Source: Dendrophyllia cribrosa (taxonomy: Eukaryota > Cnidaria > Anthozoa > Scleractinia > Dendrophylliidae). From it: a stretch of 64,000 nucleotides of DNA. The stretch lies in assembly GCA_024195265.1 (NCBI GenBank), contig JAJLRJ010000005.1, positions 16,729,536 through 16,793,535 of the forward strand, given 5' to 3'. The stretch's first letter is position 1; every line of letters starts with the position of its first letter. The translations under genes and the position numbers were made by a program. The notes under the pieces are model-generated. The model was not told where the DNA came from, did no database searches, and saw only the letters and a program-made list of their open reading frames with translations. Of this stretch, positions 1 to 10,560 are shown piece after piece.

Positions 1-493
1 CCTTAAAGACGATAAAATAACCTCTCATTTTGTTACTGTAAAACCAACTTTGTCCCTTAAAGGGCAAAATCAAGGGTAGTGATATAGCTAGGTGGGAGGT
101 CCCGATATGCCTGTATTTACCATTTTGGATGAAAAATAAAGAAACATGATACATCTTTCAACTGAATGGTGGAAGTTTTTCTTAGTTGATTTGTACCCAA
201 TGTTTCCTTTAAACCTATTTTTAGCAGCAGAACTTGAGGTCTCAGAGTATTAGAGTAGACTACTTTATGTTTTCAAGGACAGGAGCGTACTTTCAAGTTG
301 GGAGAGGACTTTTTAGAAACAATGTCTCACCAACCAAGGAGGCTACATACAGAAACATTTTGAATACTAATGGTAGAATGGTGGTCTGACCCTCAATCAG
401 CTTCTACATCCATGAAGTCTAGACCAAATTAGTTGGGTAGCTAACTCAAAATTTGTAATTTAACACAAGATAAAATTTGTCATTCTTCTTTAA

Positions 494-1357
494 CCCATCC
501 ACTCCTGAGAATTTTTACGTTTTTGAGCGAATTTCTGCATTCACACGCCCCAAAGGATTTCGTGACTCCATATTTAAAGTTACCATTGTAAGTGCTGCTG
601 TTCGAAAACACTGAAGGCTTGAAGGTAGTTCAGAGTCCACTTCTCAACGAAGCGAGTTAGGTGTTGTACTTCGTTTACGAATTTGGCTCGTTGCTCGTTG
701 AACTGGAAAAATGGCCGCCAGGAAACGAAGTAGCTTTGGGACTCGACTCTGGATGAATTTCTCGACCTACCGCGGCATATTTTGGAAGTTGCGACCACAG
801 GAGAACACAACAAGCGCGAAATTTCGGCGGTGGGTCAGAGTGGCTGTGGACTTAGTATATATATATATATGAAAAGTGTGGAGGACGGAATGAACGCTGT
901 CGAAAAATCTCTTTATTTACCAGCATGCAGTGCGGTGGTGATGTTGAAAATCGAGGCCAAGTGAGTATGCCCTAGAATAAGAAGCTGTAGCTCGGCCCGA
1001 GCAACGAATAAGAGCAAAAACATTCACTACTAAGCTAGGACTAGGACTGAATTTTGCTGTAAATGTTGACTTTTGGGTTTGCCACGATGATTTGAATAAA
1101 AAAAACTAAAGGCAAAAACGTGATTTTTGTTGTTTTTCTATGACGTTAAAAACGGTAATTTTTGTTATTGTCCAAATTCAAACGCTGATATTTTGCAAAA
1201 ATCGCTGACTTTTTTGTGTTTATTGGGTATCTCAATTTGAGGGACTTTCTAGTCAATGCTAGGGCAATGTTCGCGCGATTGAGAAACTGAAAGTTGCAAT
1301 TTTTTAAAGCAGTGGAGTCTTGTACGGCCGGTTTTGGCCGGTGTAGGAGCGAATGGG
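494..1357. mobile_element. Non-autonomous TTAA-flanked element, piggyBac-like ends
   Basis: The left end reads cccatccactcct after TTAA (490-493). The right end is the near-complement aggagcgaatggg followed by TTAA (1358-1361). TTAA target duplications with CCC-starting ends fit piggyBac-type elements. No transposase is visible in the 864 bp between the ends. The terminal match is short and imperfect, so the family call is inference. Confidence 0.5.
580..813 (-). CDS. Possible exon of unknown function inside the TTAA element
   Basis: A 77-residue minus-strand frame with an ordinary-looking composition, rich in F, Q, E and R in its second half (residues 25-77). A GT follows the last codons, so it could be an exon ending at a splice donor. 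It lies wholly between the ends of the TTAA-flanked element at 494-1357, so any coding origin is probably that element. I recognise no domain. It could equally be a chance open frame. Confidence 0.2.
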   Translation of the reverse strand: MLCSPVVATSKICRGRSRNSSRVESQSYFVSWRPFFQFNEQRAKFVNEVQHLTRFVEKWTLNYLQAFSVFEQQHLQW

Positions 1358-1361
1358 TTAA

Positions 1362-2151
1362 ACAAAAAAATTATTTTTCTTACTGTTGATAGTTTTGATT
1401 CTTAAACCACTCAAACAAAAAACTCTTAAGACCAGCAACATGTCATCACTATTTTATTTGAAACCAGGCATATGCATCAAGATCTGGGGGGGAGGGTACT
1501 AGTTGTAGGGCAATTAGTTTAGTACAAAGGTGAAAGTTGCATAAAAGACAACTTCAAGGGGTGGTGATTTTAAAAACTAGACAAGAAAGGTGGAGTTAGA
1601 ACAGCTAGTGATAGTTAGTAGTCGAGGGTCAGTTCATCTAGGGTGATCAAGTTTGATACTATTGCCTATCACGTGACCTGGCCAACCCTAAACCTGGGAC
1701 CTAACCCTAAGTTAGGCATGGTCCTGAGCTAAGTTACCCCCTACCCTAGAAATTGTTCTAACCCTAGAATCTTAACTCTAACCTTAGATTTGAACTATCC
1801 TTAACCCTAGCTTTTAGCAGGGGATGTCAAAAGCCCTGGTCACGTGACCGCCATTTTTCTTGATTAAGTAGTTCTCAGCACTAATTGAGAACCCTTAAGA
1901 CAATCATTTGACAGGGATTATTCCAAAAGAAAAATTCCAGACGTTACATGGAGCGACAGTATTTACTGCTTTATTTAACAGGAGTTTAAAACAATTTTTT
2001 TTTGACAAATCACTATTTTACATTGATAGGTGATGAATGATGTTGTGGGCCTCTCATATGTATGGGAGCACATGGGAGGAGGGCAAGGAGGGGGGGGGGA
2101 GTATTTTCTTGTACCCAGAAAGTTAAATGAAATGGTGGAATCCATTTAATT
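1362..2151. other. Non-coding stretch with degenerate CCTAA-rich segment
   Basis: No coding frame or RNA gene is seen. Between about 1685 and 1815 the motif ctaaccct or ccctaa recurs irregularly, separated by unrelated sequence. It resembles decayed interstitial telomere-like DNA but has no regular period. Confidence 0.5.
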
Positions 2152-2338
2152 AACAAATAGATTCCATTTGGCCGTGTGTCGGTTCAGTTATAGATCACAG
2201 ATGACGTCAAAATGTGGTAAGAACAAAAAAGTGGCATACGAGCCGTAGGCTAGTGTGTCACTGATGTTCTTACCACATTTTGACGTCTTCTGTGATCTAT
2301 AACTGAACAGACACACGCCCAAATGGAATCTATTTGTT
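2152..2338. mobile_element. Foldback MITE (187 bp)
   Basis: Two arms of about 75 bp (2152-2226 and 2264-2338) are near-perfect reverse complements around a short centre. The arms begin aacaaatagattcc and contain tgacgtca-like sequence. No coding capacity. It lies just beyond the end of the integrase-like fragment at 2421-2486. Confidence 0.8.
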
Positions 2339-2420
2339 TTATACAATGAACAGAAAAGTAAAAAGAGTAAAATTACGAAATTGCCTCGTAGCACTCGACT
2401 GTTCGAAGATTTGTTCCAGT

Positions 2421-2486
2421 TTAGGTATTTTTCAAGTCGCCAAAAACACTTTTCGTTTTGGTTTCTTCTTTTTCTTGCTCGTAAAC
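2421..2486 (-). pseudogene. C-terminal end of integrase-like gene, cut off by MULE insertion
   Basis: Twenty-two codons including the stop at 2421-2423, rich in K and E. They read in the same frame as the minus-strand gene fragment at 10561-11147 once the MULE and one copy of its 9-bp target duplication are removed. The frame runs through the duplicated ctcgtaaac without a stop, which shows both fragments were one gene before insertion. Confidence 0.65.
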
Positions 2487-2628
2487 GGGTGTTACTAAAA
2501 CGAGTAACGCAGTAACGAGTAACGAGTAACGGAGTAACGGGAAAACGAGTAACGGCAAAAATATTCGAGGGGTAAATAAAATAAAACGAGTAACGGGAAA
2601 AAAATAAAAGGTATAAAATAATAAGAAT
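2487..2628 (+). repeat. MULE left terminal inverted repeat
   Basis: Pairs with 10409-10551. It contains about six copies of a gtaacg-based motif in its outer half, then AT-rich sequence. Repeated motifs near the ends are a plausible transposase-binding array (inference). Confidence 0.9.
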
Positions 2629-2773
2629 AAAATAATAATAAGAATAATAATAAAAATATTATTTTAATACGATCGTTTGAAAAATGTTTAGTAAATTTAA
2701 AAAAAGGCTTGGCGAGGAGGAATGGGCTTGTTGTTTTCGCGCCAAAATGTCACGTGTCAGGTCAATTTACAAC

Positions 2774-5208
2774 ATGGCGGCAAAAGAACGAAAGAAAGGT
2801 GAGTACGACACTTTTCTCCTTTGTGTCAGTCTTTTCTCGGAGAAAACAGTAGTTTTGTTTGATCAGGGACTAGAATTGTGAAAGCGACAAACGATGGTTC
2901 GATCCGTTCGGTTAAATAGCGAGAAAACAAAGCAATCAAAGCACTTGTTACGAACAGCGAAACACTGCAATGTTGCTATTGTCCGAGTATTGAAGGATGA
3001 GTTGAGATTTCTTTTTGATGTTAGCATTATTCTTCCTTAAAAACAGGGCCTGGCGTAGAAGTGATCATATTAGACAGCTCCAGTTCTGAAGATGAAGGTA
3101 ATGAAGGCGTTAATGTTTGTGAAAGTCGAGGAACATGACCCTGCATGGATCGAAAATCAGATGGATTTGCTAAATATTATCAATGTTTCCCGTCCAGGTT
3201 CAAATCCAGCAAAGTCTTCCTCTGCCTCTAGATGGATTTGTGTTCGATGGCCCCGAATTCAACTCCTCTACTCTTTGTAAATAGCCAACTAGTCTTCCTC
3301 CTGTCAGTTGCGATTTTTAACAAGTTTCTGTTGATTTGCAATATTTGTTTCCCTTCAGTATTTACAGTGTCCCTTTTATAATAGCAGCAGTGCTAAATAC
3401 AAACAGTGATTTATTTATTTATTCCAGTATTGTTTTAGTCTTGATTCATTCTTGAGAGACACATATTTTATTATCTGATTTACTTTAAGTAAGTTTAAGG
3501 CTCTCCATAACTACAAGTAAAAAAAAAAAAAAACATTTGTATGTCTATGACGAGCAACCTTGAAATCGCGATGCCATCGTTTGCGTGACATTCCAGCGTG
3601 TTGGAATGGCGGGCAGAATATTATTTACCCCTTCAATGGTCTGCTAGATATTTTATGCTGCTTTGTAACATTTTTTCTTTCTTATTGCCAAAATAGAATT
3701 TTTATTGCATTTAATTTGTGCTACATGCAAATTTTTGGTTCTGACAAGCACTTGCAAGGCATTGAAATGCTTGCAGCCATTTTATGTTTAAATGGTCAGA
3801 CTCTTATAACCGCCCGGGCATCTATTTCTTTTTAGGGTGGATGAACAAAATGTTTCTTTTATCCCAGTTATCAATATATATATTTTTTTAATTTGTTAGG
3901 GCTGAACCAAAATATAATGAAATGAAATTGGCACACAAGAAGTGCAGTACATTTTTTTTATTTTCATTCTGTCCACCCATCTTTTTTAGTCTTTCGAGAA
4001 TTTTGCCGTATGCCTAAATTATTTACCCATACAAATCATTACATTGGAGGCATATTATTTCTTTTCTGAGCAACATTTTCGACAAAGTATTGACAAGCTA
4101 GCAGAGGATCTAAGTCAATTGGAGAGCCCAAAAAAGAAGAAAAAACTGAGCACACTGTAAGTTATTTTTGACATCTTATATATGGAGCCACGGTGGTCTA
4201 GTGGTTAGTGCGTCGGACTTTCAACCTGAAGGTCGGTGGTTCGAGCCTGGTCTCTGCCGTCGTGTCGTTTCCTTAGACAAGAAACTTTACTCCACACTGT
4301 CTCTCTCCACCCAGGTGTATAAATGGGTACCGGCGACGAAATGCTGGGGGTAACCCTGCGATGGACTAGCATCCCATCCAGGGGGGAGTAGCAATATTCC
4401 TAGTCGCTTCATGCTACTGAAACCGGGTTTAAGCTCCGGCCGTTGTGAGCCTTCTGGCTCGTGTGCGCGACTTTACTTTACTTATATAAAAACAAATAAA
4501 AGAAAAATGTGATTCCATTTTATTGTTTTGCTGTATTAAGAAGAAAATGACTATTATTTAATTTAAAATATTTTAAATCTCCAGTCCTTTGATTAGAATA
4601 TCACTTTTGTGCTTTTGTTATTTGGAACCTAATGGACCAGAACAATACTGTGGTATTCACACCCCAAGCCCCACACCCACCCAACAAAATTTGCATTTTG
4701 CCATTAATGTGGAACATTAGGTTAGACCAAAATGTCTAGACTTCTTCAATTTCCTAACCAGCATCCCATCCAATTTCACATGGAATTCAAATTCCCTCTA
4801 TGATTTGATTGCTTTCCCAACCTTTATCAAATTTTAGTGACTCAAACTTTTTTTCTAATCATCAGGAGTAAGAAGGAGGATGATAAGTATAAAGTCATAA
4901 GGTTAGTTATCCTTGGAGGTGGTAACAGCTGGGCTCATGATCAACCTAGTTCCCAGGACTTTTCTCTTTACGTCCTTGGAATGAGGTTGGGCTTGTGATT
5001 TTCTATAACAAATTAGTTAGCTAGGGAAGAGATGATGTATTGTTTGAGCAGAACTTTTGTATACTTCTAAAGTGTTTGAAGAAATACATCTATAGCAATT
5101 CATGAAAATGTTTTGTAAAGACTTAATGATTTTTTTCAGACATCTTTCCCACGACCCATTAGTTGGGGTTAGGTTGGGGTGTGTTTGGGTGGTGGTGGTG
5201 GTGGTGGT

Positions 5209-5243
<35 letters not shown>

Positions 5244-5840
5244 GGGTCTGGTGGCAGGTTAGTTATCCCTGAAATTCAAGGCGGGAATTTATCCCTTATC
5301 TCTTAAAAAACAACGATTATTATTTTTTATCCCTTAAACTCTCTGTATCTATTCTCTATCCCTGTAATGTTTATCCCTTTCAAATTGAAAGCTCAGACTT
5401 TGAATAACAGTAAACACAACAATTCATTCTCACATATTACGTCAGATTTAGCAAAACTGGAAGAAGAAAGGCGAGCGAAGCACTATTACATCCAAACTCC
5501 GAGATTAATTCCAAGAGGAAAGAAATACCACAATGCGAAAGAAATTCCGGGAAAAATTACATAAACATTTCTTAACACACACACGAGCGCGCCCTAAGCT
5601 AGGATTGGCTGTTCACTAAAGTTCACTTGTTCACTTGCAAATGGTCTCTGTGGAGGGGGATTCAGTTTCAACAAAAACAAAGTGCGAGCAATAAGACTGC
5701 AAAAACCTAAATCTATTTTGCCAGTTATCCCTAAAACAGGATATCTTCCTCTCCGCCTCCGCCCCAACACGGTCAAACATTCACACAACTCTTGTTTTAA
5801 TATCTTACAGTAGCAGTGACGACGAAAGTGAAATAGCGAG
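2774..5840 (+). CDS. Candidate 5' exons of the MULE transposase gene
   Basis: Short exons with consensus splice sites are visible. They are 2774-2798 (ATG start, then gtgagt), 3047-3097, 4071-4156, 4866-4901 and 5811-5840. Exons 4071-4156, 4866-4901, 5811-5840 and the main exon from 6295 join in consistent phase. They encode an acidic and basic linker with a lysine run (PKKKKKL) that could be a nuclear localisation signal. The first two exons join each other in phase but do not match the phase of 4071, so another exon or a different splice site is missing from this model. The start at 2774 is the first ATG with a good donor after it. Function of this region is probably DNA binding or nuclear entry for the transposase (inference). 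Confidence 0.55.
4183..4480 (+). mobile_element. tRNA-derived SINE
   Basis: The head has RNA polymerase III promoter boxes: A-box-like tggtctagtggttagtg at 4195 onward and B box ggttcgagcc at 4238-4247. The body contains ccctgcgatggactagcatc, which resembles the tail shared by L2-type LINEs and V-type SINEs of other animals. The element is flanked by the direct repeat cttatata (4175-4182 and 4481-4488). It would be copied by a LINE reverse transcriptase. It lies in an intron of the MULE gene, 26 bp past a splice donor. Confidence 0.85.
5185..5240 (+). repeat. GGT repeat merging into a long G run
   Basis: Several GGT units are followed by about 30 consecutive G. It could form G-quadruplex DNA. 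Exact length is unreliable in assemblies. Confidence 0.8.
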
Positions 5841-5853
5841 GTAGGTTTCAATA

Positions 5854-6164
5854 CAGGGTTCGTACGGTCATGGAAAAACCTGGAAAGTCATGGAATTGTA
5901 TAATTTAATTTCCAGGCCTGGAAAGTCATGGAATTTAAGAGTGGGTCATGGAAAGTCATGGAAAATTATGTTCATGGTCCAAAATCACTAAGGCAGCATA
6001 CGTTGTGGGAATAATAAGGCAAGATAAAAAATTTAAAAAATGATCGTTTTGATAAAATTTTGAAAGCAACTGTTGAACTCTTGGTCATGAAAAATTTGAA
6101 AAGGTCATGGAAAAGGTCATGGAAAGTCATGGAATTTAAAAATCTGAAAAGAGTACGAACCCTG
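5854..6164. mobile_element. Small hAT-like non-autonomous element (311 bp)
   Basis: Perfect 12-bp terminal inverted repeats, cagggttcgtac and gtacgaaccctg, are flanked by the 5-bp direct repeat caata (5849-5853 and 6165-6169). The interior repeats ggtcatggaaa and aagtcatggaatt several times. CAGGG ends fit hAT; a 5-bp duplication is known for one hAT subgroup. It lies 13 bp past a splice donor of the MULE gene. Confidence 0.8.
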
Positions 6165-6294
6165 CAATATATAAGCAGTTATTTTTTGTGCATCAGGACA
6201 TAATGTTTCAGCAGTGACATGTGTTGAATATAGGATGTTTGTGAATCAAGCCAAAACAACCGGATTTTGAACCAATTTTTCTCTTGCATTTTAG

Positions 6295-7305
6295 GAAAGA
6301 TACTCCGAAATTGATGTTTGGTGAATGCCCAGTGTTCGTGAGAGGGAAAACCGAAAAGTACTCGTTTGATGACGTAATGAAAATTTTGCTAGACGAGCAC
6401 CATCAAGACTTATTATGTCAGAAGCAACCCATGCGATGTCAGAAGGATATGACGTTCCTCATCGACATATCTAAAGTCAAATTACAGGACCTTCCTTGCG
6501 ATGACAATGGCAGCTATTTTGGAAGTGGCTCACACACGTGGACGTACAAAGCAGTGGAAGATCCCAGAGGTGTGGAATTCGAGAGCCGAAAACGAGAAAA
6601 AGCTGAAGGCAACACAAAGCGAATCTATCTGCGAAGAATCTACCGAACATGCAAAGCAGCCTCTGACTTCCGGCAGATTGTTTCGTATCTGGAGGATGCA
6701 AATGGAAACGTCATTAACAACAAAGCAATGCTCCAGTACAATTTCAAGGGCGAAGAACACTCCTTTCAAGCTTTGCCGCACGGTAACAGGAAGCATTCAG
6801 CAACGGCATTCCTCCCAACCAACAAAAGTACAAAGGAAGAAATCAAAGAAGAAGCCAGGAAGTCCAAACCCAAAAAGGCAATTTTGAAGTTATCGAAAGA
6901 GAAAGATCTACTCAATGCAAGTAGTTCAGCTGAAACACCACGGGATAACAAACAAGTTTACAACTTTAAGCACAGCGAACGTTTGAAGGGTACCGATGTT
7001 CAAAGCAGAAAAGATGAGATTTATGCAATTATGCTTCAGGCAGCAGGGGAAGAAGAGGAGGGAGAGGAGCCATTTGTACACAGCATCGCATCGTGGCCAG
7101 AACCCATGTGTATTCTTGGCTTCCAGTCGCAATTTCATGATATTGCACGGTTCTGTACTGACCCCAGTATTCATGGTCTTTTGACGATAGACACCACCTT
7201 TAATCTTGGAAGCTTTTATGTAACTCCGACAAGTTACAGAAACCTCCATTTGGAAAGTACCAGGGCTGGCAATACTCCGATCCGCTATTCATTGGACCAA
7301 CCCTA
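6295..7305 (+). CDS. MULE transposase, N-terminal half of the catalytic region
   Basis: A long exon that opens at the acceptor ending at 6294 and reads for about 330 codons. It carries an N-terminal segment (VFVRGKTEKYSFDDVMKIL), a basic middle part, and the start of the MULE DDE domain at the C-terminal end, with first catalytic Asp in the motif TIDTTFNLG (Asp codon 7190-7192) followed by FYVTPTSYRN. The enzyme would cut and join the element's terminal repeats in the nucleus. The frame ends in a premature stop at 7304-7306. The homologous continuation is in another frame from about 7295, so a one- or two-base indel lies near 7283-7300. Otherwise there are no internal stops, which points to a young lesion or a read error. 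Confidence 0.85.
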
Positions 7306-8665
7306 GTGCACATGACACGCTCATATGCAGCGTATTCTCATTTGCTTGCCAAGCTGAAAGAGTTGGAGCCAGATATTGATGACGTTCAGGCAACAATGAA
7401 TGACGGGGAGCCCGGTCTAATGAAGGCATTGGATACATTCTTAAGGAACAGCACTAAACTGCGGTGTCTGGGACACTTTCGCAAGAACGTAAAGGATGAA
7501 CTCTCTGCACTTGGCATTCGAGGCGACCAACAAAAGTACTTCCTGGATAAGGTGTTTGGCTTTGTGTGTGGAGATGTTAGAGTTGAAGGCCTTCTTGACG
7601 CTAGAGATGAGGAAGAATTTGACTCTCTTCTTTTGGCGTGCAAACGTGAGATGACGGAGACAGAATATCAAATATGCCCTCATGCAGAACCATCTTTTCA
7701 CAACTGGCTTCAGAAACATGGACATATCATGAAGAAATCAATGATCCTGGGCGTGCGAATTGAAGCAGGGCTAGACAGAAATGACAGCTGCACTTCCAAC
7801 GATGCCGAGAGCAATAACCATGTCCTTAAAAGTGCTGCCGATCACGAGGAGATGTCTGCCGTTGAATTCATTAGTTTAGCTAAGTCAGTAGCCCTTAACC
7901 AGCGCCAGGAAGTTACCAGAGCTATCCTGAAGAAGGGGGATTACCGATTTAAGAGCGAATATTCCAGTTTGGAAATGGAAGAGAGCAAGTGGTTCATGAT
8001 GTCAAAAGAACAGCGAACGAGGCATCTACAAAAAGTTCTTCAGACACCAGTCAAGACGAAGCAGTCAAAGGAATCTGGACCTTCGTTGTCTGTCTCTTCC
8101 TTGTCAGCAAAATTGGAAAAACCGCAAACATTGCTTCATTGCATTTGGGCAAAGGCACACCAACTTCTTACCACAAGTGGAAGCATTTCGCAGTTACCAT
8201 CTGATGCCCAATCTGATGAGCAGTCCACTCTTACACCGAAGCGCTTCACTGTACACAGCGAATCCAAGCCAGATTCTCCAAATGTTGTGAAGCTATTTGC
8301 AGATGGGTCGATGGAGTGCCCTTGCATCATGTTCAAGTCAAGCTCAAAGATTTGCTCCCATTCGGTTGCTGTCGCTGAAAAGGAAAATGTCCTTGCCATT
8401 TATCTTGACTGGGTGCGCACATCAGAAAGTAATTGCAGCATCTATAACTTGTCCACTAAAAATATCAATGTCCGAGCTGCAGGCCAAAAAGGAGGCAAAG
8501 AGAGGAGAAAGAAATCTGGCACAAAGAACACTCCAACATACACGATTACAAATCGGGAGCAGCTGGCATTTGGTACAGGGCCGTCATCGCAGTTTCAGCC
8601 AAATGTTTCAAGGCTATCAGCAGGATCAAACTCGGCCACATCACAATTTCAGTGGATGATTTTTG
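7306..8665 (+). CDS. MULE transposase, C-terminal half with SWIM zinc finger
   Basis: Continuation of the catalytic domain after the frameshift. It shows the second MULE motif NDGEPGLMKALDTF, the C-x2-H pair in LRCLGHFRKN, and the third acidic residue in AESNNHVLK, in the order expected for MULE DDE nucleases. Further on is a SWIM-type zinc finger (MECPCIMF, then CSHSVAVAE), giving CxC and CxH ligands around 8310-8370. A splice donor (ttttg then gtgagc) after 8665 probably ends the exon. The open frame runs on to 8898, but the tail after 8665 is hydrophobic and looks like translated intron. The assignment is firm from motif order; the exact start in this frame is set by the upstream indel, not by an ATG. 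Confidence 0.85.
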
Positions 8666-9513
8666 GTGAGCAAGTTATTTTTTTCTGGCAACCTGGTGGG
8701 CAGGATACTTTTTTCCTCCGAAATGCACTACAGAATATTTTTTCCTTTGCAGCATTAATTTTTCTTGTATGCAGCAGTGCAAGAATTTTGTTCTACCTTT
8801 TTCCTGCTGCATTCAATTTTTTCCCACAACAAGCCCTTGCAGGAATTTGTTTTTCAAAATCCCCCCCTCAAAAGTTAAATGGTTGGCCCCTTACGTAAAA
8901 CAATTTGGGTAAACAAATAGTTCAATAATTTTACCGCAAGGCAAAGGTGTTGCCTTCAGGTTTATGTTCCTCGCGTTGTGTTGTTGAGTGTTATTGCTTG
9001 TTTATGAGTAAAGGGGAAAACCCAGTATAACTGCCAACCTTAAGGCCTTATTAGCTGTCGCAACTCTAGAAGTGTTCACAGAGCAGCTATAATAACTTTT
9101 ATGTCTTCCCTCTTCTTTTTAAAAACAAGTCATAAAGCCGAGCGCTGCATTCCCGCGCTCTGTTTGCTGGGCAAAATAGGGTAACAACACAAACAATGAA
9201 ATGGTGTAAATGGCTATGAGCAAAAGGCCCATAGCCGATTTAATTTTTGTTAAGAATTTCAAGTATTTGTGGCTATGGGGAAGGCCAATAGCCACTTAAT
9301 TACAAACACTGAAATAACTTAATCCTTAATTCACAAATAATGATTTGGCCCAGTAAAGGTGAGGGCAACAAAAACGAAGCTAAGATAAAACAGATTAAAA
9401 CAAGCGGCAGGGCCACGGGGAGGCGGTGGGAAATTCAAAGGGCAGAGGTCTTAATTCAAGCGAATGATAAATTCCGAGCACGCGTGCCGTGGCATACACA
9501 GCGTCAGTAGAGG

Positions 9514-9600
9514 GTGGTCAATGATTTAATTGCACAGACCCTGGCCCGTGACCCCAACGACGTGACATACTATGTCACGCAACAGTCTGATCAGATTGAA
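9514..9600 (+). CDS. Possible further exon of the MULE gene
   Basis: About 25 codons after an acidic, polar start (LARDPNDVTYYVTQQSDQIED) follow a cacag acceptor at 9537. The composition looks coding, but I see no clear donor at its end. It lies between the SWIM exon and the candidate last exon, so it could belong to the transposase C-terminus. Weak support. Confidence 0.3.
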
Positions 9601-10197
9601 GACATAAAAATCCTATTTGAATTGCTTCAAATATTCCCTGTTTTTTGCTTTAATTTTGCAAGTAAGCCACACGATGTTTCTTTTTTATATATAAACTGGG
9701 TAATTTTCCCTTATCTAATGAAATTAATTTACTGCCTTTACTGGAAAAGTTTGTTTTGACTGCTAAGGTACCACCATATTGAAAACAGGCCCTAAATATC
9801 ATAAGTAGCTCATACGTTGTGGTTTTTATTAACCGAGAAGTGACTGTGTAACACCAGGCCTAATTTCTGTAATTTGTTTGATTTATGCACAGGTGGCGTT
9901 CTGTTTCATGTTTAGGCTAGCCTTTATTATTGTTAATGTTCGATAATGTTGACGATTATGCACGGTTTAATTTAACTATCCCGTTTACATAATCATAAGG
10001 ACAAGAATAAATTTCGGTTACTCACTGTTGTGTCTCAGAAAATGTGGTTTTGTGGTCTCTGCATGCCAACGGCTCTTGTCATACGGGACTCCCCGGAGAT
10101 ACATTTACAATCATAACCTGCACCTACCTCCATGATCGTAGATGTATATATATGTATATAGTTCTGGAGATTAAAGCCGTGCGATGTTCCTAATAAG

Positions 10198-10358
10198 TTC
10201 GTAAGACCATAGACAATGGTCCGGACAAAGGTAAAATTACAGAATTACGACTTGTGAGCCCGAGGTTTAATGAGTCAGCAGTACAACAAATAGAGAAAAA
10301 CACTTTGTGCAAACTGTCACATGCCGTCTTCGAAAAGCTCAAGCAAAATGCGCTATAA
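10198..10358 (+). CDS. Candidate last exon of the MULE gene
   Basis: An open segment of about 53 codons follows an AG acceptor at 10196-10197 and ends with TAA at 10356-10358, about 50 bp before the right terminal repeat. The composition is charged and polar (RLVSPRFNESAVQQIEKN), as in helical protein. Position just inside the right end and lack of stops suggest the transposase C-terminus. No domain is recognised. Confidence 0.4.
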
Positions 10359-10408
10359 AACGGTAATGTCAATTTACTGCCCCTTTACTTAAATTTCTTA
10401 AATTTAAC

Positions 10409-10551
10409 ATTCTTATTATTTTATACCTTTTATTTTTTTTCTCGTTACTCGTTTTATTTTATTTACCCCTCGAATATTTTTGCCGTTACTCGTTTTCCCG
10501 TTACTCCGTTACTCGTTACTCGTTACTGCGTTACTCGTTTTAGTAACACCC
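10409..10551 (-). repeat. MULE right terminal inverted repeat
   Basis: Reverse complement of 2487-2628 with about one substitution and one base of length difference in an A/T run. Followed directly by the second copy of the target duplication. Confidence 0.9.
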
Positions 10552-10560
10552 CTCGTAAAC

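Larger units (their letters stand above)
2487..10551 (+). mobile_element. Complete Mutator-like (MULE) DNA transposon
   Basis: An 8,065-bp element bounded by inverted repeats of about 142 bp and flanked by the perfect 9-bp duplication ctcgtaaac (2478-2486 and 10552-10560). The termini start gggtgttacta and carry several cgagtaacg-type repeats. A 9-bp duplication is the usual size for Mutator-like elements. Inside, on the plus strand, is a spliced gene with a MULE-type DDE core and a SWIM zinc finger (exons within 2774-10358). A SINE (4183-4480) and a small element (5854-6164) are nested in its introns. The two inverted repeats differ by about one substitution and one base of homopolymer length, so insertion was recent. 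One frameshift near 7283-7300 probably makes this copy non-autonomous, unless it is a sequencing error. Confidence 0.9.

Noticed and set aside
1685..1815. Telomere-like ccctaa motifs suggesting an interstitial telomere
   Set aside because: Motifs are irregular and separated by unrelated bases; no run of perfect TTAGGG units.
4168..4353. 61-residue protein at 4.2 kb
   Set aside because: It lies entirely in the tRNA-derived SINE.
8666..8898. Hydrophobic C-terminal tail of the MULE transposase
   Set aside because: It follows a good splice donor at 8666 and reads like intron; treated as read-through.
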